The notes under the pieces are model-generated. The model saw only the letters and a list, made by a program, of their open reading frames with translations, had not been told where the DNA came from and did not search any database. Of a DNA stretch of 6,294 bases, positions 1 to 4,235 are shown one piece after another. This DNA comes from Bdellovibrionales bacterium. GTDB taxonomy: Bacteria > Bdellovibrionota > Bacteriovoracia > Bacteriovoracales > Bacteriovoracaceae. Where the stretch lies: positions 1 through 6,294 of the forward strand of contig DAOVTR010000096.1 in the NCBI GenBank assembly GCA_030633015.1. The letters run 5' to 3'. The first letter of the stretch is position 1. Each line of letters begins with the position of its first letter. The position numbers were made by a program, and so were the translations under genes.

Positions 1-195
1 ATTAGCAATCCAGGGATTGAATCAATAAAAGCAGTTCTTAGGCCAGCAAAACACAATTCACTTTATTTTGTAAGTCAAAACGATGGTACACATATCTTTA
101 CAGAAACTTACAAAGATCATTTAAAAGCAGTTAAGTTTTACCAACAAAATAGAAAAAACCGACAAGGAAAAAGTTGGAGAGATCTAAAACAGTAA
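1..195 (+). CDS. mltG: MltG (YceG-like) endolytic murein transglycosylase, C-terminal fragment
   Basis: This is the last 64 codons of a gene that begins before the window, read in frame 1 to the TAA at 193-195. The fragment opens with ISNPGIESIKAVLRPAK and continues with LYFVSQNDGTHIFTETYKDH. This is the typical C-terminal block of MltG/YceG proteins (PISNPG..ai.Aal.P....yLYFV...dG.H.Fs.t...H). MltG is an inner-membrane enzyme that cuts nascent glycan strands during peptidoglycan synthesis, and is thought to set glycan length. The membrane anchor, LysM-like part and catalytic glutamate would lie upstream and cannot be checked. The basic tail (QQNRKNRQGKSWRDLKQ) after the conserved H..A..fY motif is ordinary. 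The family call is strong because the motif order is distinctive; whether the gene is intact is unknown. Confidence 0.9.
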   Translation: MSNPGIESIKAVLRPAKHNSLYFVSQNDGTHIFTETYKDHLKAVKFYQQNRKNRQGKSWRDLKQ

Positions 196-201
196 TCCTT
201 T

Positions 202-226
202 AGTTGTTAAAAACAGTCAACTTTTT
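202..226 (+). terminator. weak Rho-independent terminator after mltG
   Basis: Seven bases after the mltG stop, AGTTG (202-206) can pair with CAACT (218-222) across an 11-base loop, followed by a run of T to 226. The stem is only five pairs with two G-C pairs, so termination would be weak. Position and T-run support the call. The next gene starts more than 220 bases later with its own promoter-like sequence, which fits separate transcription. Confidence 0.4.
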
Positions 227-352
227 CCACGCAAGTAAGATCAAATTCATTGAATAAAATATTAAATATTAATAAAAATTATTAAAGTTAAATCACTTTT
301 TAGACGATAAGAGTCTGTAACGAGGAATTTCTAAAATTAATACTTTTATACC

Positions 353-382
353 TTGTGTTAAGAAGCAGTTAAGTTGTAAAAT
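353..382 (+). promoter_or_regulatory. candidate sigma-70 promoter of the dksA-like gene
   Basis: TTGTGT at 353-358 (three mismatches or fewer to TTGACA) and TAAAAT at 377-382 (one mismatch to TATAAT) are separated by 18 bases. Transcription would begin near 389 and give a leader of about 60 bases. The rest of the 196-448 gap is very AT-rich, so chance -10-like hexamers are common there. No GG-N10-GC element was found in this gap. Low to moderate confidence. Confidence 0.35.
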
Positions 383-438
383 ATATTGATTGAGGTAATC
401 TCCTCCCAAAAAAAGTTAAGTGTCAAAGCCTTGATGAT

Positions 439-444
439 AGGAGG
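439..444 (+). promoter_or_regulatory. Shine-Dalgarno site fixing the dksA-like start
   Basis: AGGAGG lies four bases before the ATG at 449. It supports that ATG over a TTG at 386 in the same frame, which has no ribosome site and would add 21 residues with no family similarity. A TCCTCC at 401-406, inside the predicted leader, is an exact complement of GGAGGA at 440-445 and could in principle mask this site. Confidence 0.8.
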
Positions 445-448
445 AAAT

Positions 449-823
449 ATGAAAAAGGCCAAACTACAAGAGTTTAAAGAAAACCTTCTTAAGCATAAGT
501 TAAAAATTTTAAGTCATGGTACACTTAGACAATCTGATGATCTTGTTATTTCATCTGATGACCTACCTGATGAGGCTGATCTTGCAGCTAACGTAATAAA
601 CCAACAAGTCACCTTTGATCTAAGAAGAAGAGAGCATGAAAAGCTTAGGGCCATTGAAATGGCACTCGCTAAAATCGAAGATGGAACCTACGGCCTATGT
701 GAAGAGTGTGATGAGCCAATTTCAGAGAAGCGGTTGGAAAAACAGCCCTGGGCAAACCTTTGTATTACACACGCTGAAGAACAAGAAAGAGAAAATTCTC
801 AACTATACAAATACGGTACTTAA
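449..823 (+). CDS. DksA/TraR-family zinc-finger transcription regulator
   Basis: This 124-residue protein belongs to the DksA/TraR family. These proteins enter the RNA polymerase secondary channel and, often with ppGpp, retune promoters such as those for ribosomal RNA. The N-terminal half is charged and helical (coiled coil). The coiled-coil tip motif DxxDxA is present as DEADLA (D41, D44, A46), matching the functionally important acidic tip of E. coli DksA. The zinc site follows: C84-x2-C87, then C105-x2-H108. The last ligand is His rather than Cys, as in many shorter relatives, in the context YGLCEECDEPI...RLEKQPWANLCITHAEE. At 124 residues it is shorter than E. coli DksA (151), mostly at the N-terminus, so it may be a paralogue rather than the housekeeping DksA. 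For that reason no gene symbol is given. Its stop codon overlaps that of the convergent downstream gene at 820-823. Confidence 0.92.
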   Translation: MKKAKLQEFKENLLKHKLKILSHGTLRQSDDLVISSDDLPDEADLAANVINQQVTFDLRRREHEKLRAIEMALAKIEDGTYGLCEECDEPISEKRLEKQPWANLCITHAEEQERENSQLYKYGT

Positions 824-1095
824 TCCATATTTTTAACATACCATAATTTTGGAGCGACTTGTTTAGTAACACTAATAGTGTTATTAAAATCACTGCCAGC
901 ATCAAAACTAAAACGGTAAACTCCATTTACCTGTTTTATAATTGTTTTAACTCTCTGGTGTTGTTGTCCTAACTCTAATTTTTCATGAATCCTGTTTGCA
1001 AGCTTAGTATTGTTTATTTTTAACACATTAGCTTCAACCTGAACTGAATATAAAAGAACGCCAATAAAAAAAATAAAACTTAAAATTTTTTTCAT
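820..1095 (-). CDS. small exported protein of unknown function
   Basis: The 91-residue product starts with a clear Sec signal peptide: MKK, a hydrophobic stretch (ILSFIFFIGVLLYSV), then VEA with probable cleavage after A22. The mature part would be about 69 residues, basic in its centre, without cysteine. It includes a Gly/aromatic stretch (VNGVYRFSFDAGSDFNN) that may form beta strands. There is no lipobox, so it is expected to be free in the periplasm or secreted. I do not recognise a family. The ATG at 1093-1095 is well supported by AGGAGG (1104-1109, minus strand) eight bases upstream. Upstream lies a strong sigma-54-type element (1149-1165). The gene diverges from the exported protein gene at 1358 and may share its control. 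It runs tail-to-tail into the dksA-like gene, with overlapping stops. Confidence 0.8.
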   Translation of the reverse strand: MKKILSFIFFIGVLLYSVQVEANVLKINNTKLANRIHEKLELGQQHQRVKTIIKQVNGVYRFSFDAGSDFNNTISVTKQVAPKLWYVKNMD

Positions 1096-1103
1096 AATGA
1101 TCT

Positions 1104-1109
1104 CCTCCT
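1104..1109 (-). promoter_or_regulatory. Shine-Dalgarno site of the small exported protein gene
   Basis: The minus strand reads AGGAGG here, eight bases before the ATG at 1095-1093. It is a near-perfect ribosome site, and is strong evidence that this short reading frame is a real gene. Confidence 0.8.
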
Positions 1110-1148
1110 GAAATCAAATAATCCGCTTCCTGCGAATAGCACAATAAA

Positions 1149-1165
1149 AGCATATATTGTGCCAA
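1149..1165 (-). promoter_or_regulatory. candidate sigma-54 (-24/-12) promoter for the small exported protein gene
   Basis: On the minus strand the sequence is TTGGCAC, five bases, ATGCT. The consensus is TTGGCAC-N5-TTGCW, so only one base of the core differs. The diagnostic GG (1163-1162) and GC (1151-1150) are exactly ten bases apart. Transcription would start about 12 bases further on, near 1138, leaving a leader of roughly 43 bases with the AGGAGG site. The element partly overlaps an 8-bp inverted repeat (GCACAATA at 1139-1146, TATTGTGC at 1155-1162), which may just reflect the promoter sequence or be an operator. Confidence 0.55.
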
Positions 1166-1197
1166 TTAAGCAGATCTTTTATCAATAACTTAAGCAG
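1166..1197 (+). repeat. pair of TTAAGCAG direct repeats
   Basis: TTAAGCAG occurs at 1166-1173 and again at 1190-1197, a 24-base period. Each copy is followed by a purine then TC, so ten of eleven bases agree. The first copy abuts the -24 element of the minus-strand sigma-54 candidate. The pair could be a regulator-binding site, but two short copies may also be chance in AT-rich DNA. Confidence 0.35.
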
Positions 1198-1213
1198 GTC
1201 CAAATGTAACCAG

Positions 1214-1236
1214 TATCACAATGTCAAAGTGTCATA
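1214..1236. promoter_or_regulatory. 23-bp imperfect palindrome, possible activator (UAS) site
   Basis: Centred on 1225, this stretch reads as TATnACAnTnT on one side and its mirror AnAnTGTnATA on the other. Eight of eleven base pairs are symmetric. It lies about 87 bases upstream of the predicted start of the minus-strand gene and about 105 bases upstream of that of the plus-strand gene. This distance is typical for sigma-54 enhancer-binding proteins. The same stretch also contains TGTCA twice (1222-1226, 1230-1234). The function is inferred from position and symmetry only. Confidence 0.35.
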
Positions 1237-1302
1237 ATTTTTTACAAGCTTGCGAAATCATACAAACCTTCGACCTAATATAAGGTATTTAACTCCTATA
1301 AT

Positions 1303-1319
1303 ATGGTATCACTTTTGCA
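1303..1319 (+). promoter_or_regulatory. candidate sigma-54 (-24/-12) promoter for the six-cysteine exported protein gene
   Basis: The plus strand reads TGGTAT (1304-1309), five bases (CACTT), then TTGCA (1315-1319). The -12 element is perfect and the -24 element is TGGYAC-like with one mismatch at the last base. GG (1305-1306) and GC (1317-1318) are exactly ten bases apart. Transcription would begin near 1330, giving a leader of about 28 bases that includes GGAGG. A TATAAT at 1297-1302 is an alternative sigma-70 -10 box, but no acceptable -35 hexamer lies 16-18 bases before it. Confidence 0.45.
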
Positions 1320-1348
1320 ATTTAAGACTCCATATTTTAATTATCTCT

Positions 1349-1353
1349 GGAGG
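1349..1353 (+). promoter_or_regulatory. Shine-Dalgarno site fixing the start at 1358
   Basis: GGAGG lies four bases before the ATG at 1358. It selects that ATG over an in-frame upstream start at 1250, which would add 36 residues, place the promoter candidates inside the coding region and bury the signal peptide. Confidence 0.75.
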
Positions 1354-1357
1354 AAAC

Positions 1358-2119
1358 ATGAAGACTTACAAGCAATTTTATATGGTTTTTATTATGGTTT
1401 TTGCCATTATCTTAAATAGTAATCTGACCTATGCTGATTCACTTTTTGATTCAATACTAAAAGCTAATGGGATTGAAAATGATAACAAAGAAGATCCTGA
1501 TATTATAAAATCAGATTTAGAAAAAGAACAAGCTTTAGAAAATAGCTGTAAAAAATATTACGCTCTTGCAAAAGGGGAATATTTAACACTTTATAATGCA
1601 CAAAAAGAGTACTCATCAGATCTTAAAAAGAAAATCTTTTGGTCAGTAGTGGGAACGGTTGCTGCGCTTGCCCTACATAATAATACTAAATCAGACTCTT
1701 TCGGCCATTTTGCCTCCTATCCCCTTGGTATTTTTTCTGGAATATATGGAGTTAAAAGCGGAATAGAACTCGCAACATCATCTAAATATACTGATAAAAT
1801 TCTTAGAGATATGGTTGAGCAAGATAAAATAAAACTTACTGATTCTAAAGGACGCCTTTTAGATATTGAAGATATAAAAGTTCCAAAGATCTGTAAGGAA
1901 AACAATACTTGGGATATGGATACCTTTTCAGATCCAGATGAAGGAGTAAGTTGTTTTTTTAAACCTTCCACAACATACGTTCAAAATCCAAGAAATCCAA
2001 GAGCTGCAGAAAAGATTGAGTATGATCGTTACTTTTGTGACAAAAAACGGTTTGAAGATGAAAATGAATGGTTAAGTCTATATGGCCTAGAAGATGAAGA
2101 TTGTGTTAAATGTAATTAA
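1358..2119 (+). CDS. exported protein with six cysteines, unknown function
   Basis: The 253-residue product has a Sec signal peptide: MKTYKQ, then hydrophobic FYMVFIMVFAIIL, with likely cleavage after TYA at residue 26. The mature protein starts with an acidic, helical stretch. Two hydrophobic, Gly/Ala-rich segments follow near residues 94-107 (FWSVVGTVAALALH) and 119-139 (ending in IFSGIYGVKSGIEL). They could form a membrane hairpin or a buried helical pair. The C-terminal half is hydrophilic and acidic with Cys at 179, 199, 227, 249 and 252, plus Cys64 near the N-terminal side. The even number and the terminal CVKC motif suggest disulfides formed after export. I recognise no family. The ATG is fixed by GGAGG. 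The gene has a candidate sigma-54 promoter and diverges from the small exported protein gene. Its stop codon directly abuts that of the convergent repeat lipoprotein gene. Confidence 0.85.
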   Translation: MKTYKQFYMVFIMVFAIILNSNLTYADSLFDSILKANGIENDNKEDPDIIKSDLEKEQALENSCKKYYALAKGEYLTLYNAQKEYSSDLKKKIFWSVVGTVAALALHNNTKSDSFGHFASYPLGIFSGIYGVKSGIELATSSKYTDKILRDMVEQDKIKLTDSKGRLLDIEDIKVPKICKENNTWDMDTFSDPDEGVSCFFKPSTTYVQNPRNPRAAEKIEYDRYFCDKKRFEDENEWLSLYGLEDEDCVKCN

Positions 2120-3982
2120 TTAAGGAACACCACCTTCCCGAGAAAGATTAGAGAAAAGACCTCCTGTAGACGACAGATATATGGATCCATTTGAATCAAG
2201 GCTTACACCTGTCAAGTAATTGTGTCCAAGCCCATTAGTTATTGTTTTATTTGAAAAACTTACTCCACCATCTGTAGAAATAGAAAGACCTTCAGAAGTA
2301 GCAACATATAAATTTATACCTCCCAAGGCCCCTGATGATTCAGCATAAACTCCTCTAACAAAATTACCTACAAGTCCATCAGCCATGGTTTTATTTGAAA
2401 AACTAGCTCCTCCATCTGTTGAAATTGAAAGTCCTGATGACGTCGCTACATATATATAATTAATAGGTGCAAGATTAAGAATATAAACTCCATAAAGACT
2501 TTCACTGACAAGCCCATTTACTTTGGTAAAATTTGTAAAGCTTACCCCTTCATCAGTGGAAATAGATAATCCTCCACTGGTAGCTGCATAAATAGTTCCA
2601 TCAGCACCAACAGAAACTCCACGAACCACATTATTTCCAAGCCCCTGAACCGTTGTACTATTTGTAAAATCTACTCCTCCATTAAAAGAGATTGATAGTC
2701 CTCCATTAGTCGCTGCATAAACTCTACCAATAGAATCCACAAAAACTCCATTGCCCCAGTTAGAGCCCAGGCCATCAGCAATAGTTTTATTTAAGAAGCT
2801 CACACCAGAGTCTGTGGAAACAGAGAGCCCCCCAATGGTTGCGACATAGAGAATATGTTGTCCATCAATAAAAACTCCCTTGACCATGTTATCGCCAAGT
2901 CCATCTGCTGTAGTTTTAGTACTAAAACTAACTCCACTGTTATCTGAAATTGAAAGGCCCGAATCTGTTGCAGCATAAATAATAAAACCAGGATCAACAT
3001 ATACACCTGAAAGACTTTTATTTCCAAGGCCCAAGGTTGTATTAATATTTATAAAACTTACTCCTGCATCTGTAGAAATAGAAAGACCACCATCTTCTGG
3101 ATCGTAAAAAGTTCCAGTTGATGCAGTTGATGCATATATCGTACCTGAAGAATCAACATACACTCCTGACACTCCATTATCTCCAAGACCATCAGTGGTA
3201 GTTTTATTACTAAAGCTAACTCCATCATCTGTTGTAATATTTCTAAAGCTTGCTCCTGAATTTGTAGAAACAGAAAGGCCGGACATGGTTGAAGCATAAA
3301 TAGTTCCTACAGAGTCTACAAAAACATTATAAACATAATTATCCCCAAGACCCTGAGCTGTTGTAATATTTAAAAAACTTATTCCTAGATCTCTAGAAAT
3401 TGAAAGACCACCGGCAGTTGCTGCATAGATCGTACCATCCATATAATCTATGAAAACACTGTTTACAAAATTGTTTGCAAGAGATGTGTATCCTGACATA
3501 TTTTGAGGAACAGAAATATATTCGGTGCTAACTGTAATGTTTCCAGGGGAGCTACTTTGAAAAGCAGGTATCTCTGCAGTAATCAATTGAGTTCCAACTG
3601 CTTGCGCAGTAAAGACTGTTGAGCTTCCAAAAGCAGAAGAGAATGATCCAAGCCCATCTGGAACTGACCAGTTTACAGAAAGATCTGCTACAAAATTATC
3701 TAAGGAATCTCTGGAGACCGCATATAAATTTAAAGTAGATCCTGAAATTATGGTCTCTGTAGTAATAGCCGATCCACTACCTCCAGAGGCATCTTCAATA
3801 CTTACATAGGTTGCAACAATTATATTTTCAGAAGTTTCATCAATTCCAAGGCCAGATAATATAAAACTACTATTTCCACAACCCATCAAAAGAAGGGTAA
3901 CTACTAAAAAATTAAAAACAGCATACGTACGACTTATTAATTTTATTGCAAATTTACCTCGTGATTGATCTAATTTTATCAT
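2120..3982 (-). CDS. beta-propeller repeat lipoprotein with Ig-like domain
   Basis: From the ATG at 3982 this encodes 620 residues. The same frame stays open to an earlier ATG at 4105 (661 residues). The later start puts a signal peptide first: a basic N-region, hydrophobic YAVFNFLVVTLLLMG, then a lipobox (LLMGC) with acylated Cys35. Neither start has a good ribosome site: AAAGG lies 17 bases before the later one, and nothing convincing precedes the earlier one. After a Ser/Gly linker, residues about 70-155 look like a bacterial Ig-like fold (NWSVPDG..SF, ...FTAQAVGTQLITAEI). Residues about 170 to the end are repeats of 43 residues: GLSISTDGGVSFSNKT-DGLGDN-V-GVYVD--GTIYAAT. Each pairs an Asp-box-like S-x-D-x-G-x-x-F motif with a propeller-type strand, giving about ten blades. 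Such proteins are expected on the outer membrane or cell surface as binding scaffolds. The ligand cannot be predicted and no catalytic residues are evident. Confidence 0.85.
   Translation of the reverse strand: MIKLDQSRGKFAIKLISRTYAVFNFLVVTLLLMGCGNSSFILSGLGIDETSENIIVATYVSIEDASGGSGSAITTETIISGSTLNLYAVSRDSLDNFVADLSVNWSVPDGLGSFSSAFGSSTVFTAQAVGTQLITAEIPAFQSSSPGNITVSTEYISVPQNMSGYTSLANNFVNSVFIDYMDGTIYAATAGGLSISRDLGISFLNITTAQGLGDNYVYNVFVDSVGTIYASTMSGLSVSTNSGASFRNITTDDGVSFSNKTTTDGLGDNGVSGVYVDSSGTIYASTASTGTFYDPEDGGLSISTDAGVSFININTTLGLGNKSLSGVYVDPGFIIYAATDSGLSISDNSGVSFSTKTTADGLGDNMVKGVFIDGQHILYVATIGGLSVSTDSGVSFLNKTIADGLGSNWGNGVFVDSIGRVYAATNGGLSISFNGGVDFTNSTTVQGLGNNVVRGVSVGADGTIYAATSGGLSISTDEGVSFTNFTKVNGLVSESLYGVYILNLAPINYIYVATSSGLSISTDGGASFSNKTMADGLVGNFVRGVYAESSGALGGINLYVATSEGLSISTDGGVSFSNKTITNGLGHNYLTGVSLDSNGSIYLSSTGGLFSNLSREGGVP
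2147..3475 (-). repeat. array of ~129-bp coding repeats (propeller blades)
   Basis: Within the lipoprotein gene, the motif GLS[IV]S recurs at residues 233, 276, 340, 383, 426, 469, 512, 558 and 606 (numbered from the ATG at 4105). A degenerate GLFSN follows at 649. Most steps are exactly 43 residues (129 bp). The exceptions are one step of 64, one of 46 and one of 48. The array begins with a half unit (residues 211-232) and ends with the complementary half (649 on), as in propellers closed by a shared blade. Confidence 0.85.
3191..3256 (-). repeat. 33-bp tandem duplication inside the second propeller repeat
   Basis: Two adjacent 33-bp units (3191-3223 and 3224-3256) match at 23 of 33 positions. 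They encode GVSFSNKTTTD and GASFRNITTDD side by side. They add one extra half-motif of 11 residues to a single blade, where all other units have one. The divergence suggests that it is old or arose by recombination between different repeats. Confidence 0.7.
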
Positions 3983-4026
3983 ATATATAAAAATCAAAAC
4001 CTTTAATAAAAACAACCAACAATTTC

Positions 4027-4043
4027 TTGTGGTTAGCCCACAA
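4027..4043. other. hairpin in the leader or N-terminal region of the repeat lipoprotein gene
   Basis: TTGTGG (4027-4032) and CCACAA (4038-4043) are perfect complements around a five-base loop. The hairpin lies 45-60 bases upstream of the preferred start at 3982 on the minus strand, so it would be in the 5' untranslated leader if that start is right. It is not followed by a clean T-run. Its role is unknown. Confidence 0.35.
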
Positions 4044-4103
4044 CGCTTAAAAAATAATCCAATAATAAAACGTAAATAGTGCCCATATTTTGAGTAGTTA
4101 ATC

Positions 4104-4131
4104 ATATTAATTTATTATCTTTAAGACCCAA
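4104..4131 (-). promoter_or_regulatory. weak sigma-70 promoter candidate for the repeat lipoprotein gene
   Basis: On the minus strand TTGGGT (4131-4126) is followed after 16 bases by TAATAT (4109-4104). The -10 box overlaps the upstream ATG at 4105-4103. If this promoter is used, translation from that ATG is unlikely and the 3982 start is favoured, with a leader of more than 100 bases. In such AT-rich DNA a match of this quality is weak evidence. Confidence 0.2.
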
Positions 4132-4190
4132 TAAGTATCTAATATTAAGCATTATCTTCACTTTTAAAATAGAGATAACCATTACAGCTT

Positions 4191-4196
4191 TATAAT
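4191..4196 (+). promoter_or_regulatory. candidate -10 box for the gene at 4236
   Basis: A perfect TATAAT lies 40 bases before the ATG at 4236. No recognisable -35 hexamer occurs 16-18 bases upstream (the sequence there is AT-rich), so an activator-dependent or weak promoter is possible. Chance occurrence cannot be excluded in this AT-rich divergent gap. The gap (3983-4235 with the preferred start of the minus-strand gene) otherwise holds only the hairpin and the weak promoter noted. Confidence 0.3.
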
Positions 4197-4235
4197 ATTA
4201 TTAATTTAAAAAAGTTATATACCGAGTGATTTTAT

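Noticed and set aside
386..448. Upstream TTG start for the dksA-like gene
   Set aside because: No ribosome site, no family similarity in the added 21 residues, and the ATG at 449 has AGGAGG at the right distance.
788..802. GAGAA/TTCTC inverted repeat near the end of the dksA-like gene as a terminator for the minus-strand gene
   Set aside because: Only five pairs with a two-base loop, mostly A-T, inside coding sequence; too weak to call.
1297..1302. TATAAT as the main promoter -10 box of the gene at 1358
   Set aside because: No reasonable -35 hexamer 16-18 bases upstream. The sigma-54 element just downstream is the better match, though the box is kept as an alternative.
1250..1357. Upstream start adding 36 residues to the six-cysteine exported protein
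   Set aside because: It would bury the signal peptide and cover promoter-like sequence; GGAGG supports the ATG at 1358.
2121..2140. GGAA/TTCC short inverted repeat at the 2119/2120 junction as a terminator
   Set aside because: Four base pairs with no T-run; not a credible terminator.
2147..3475. CRISPR-like array because of regular repeats
   Set aside because: The period is 129 bp, units are degenerate, and a single long reading frame with conserved protein repeats runs through; these are coding repeats.
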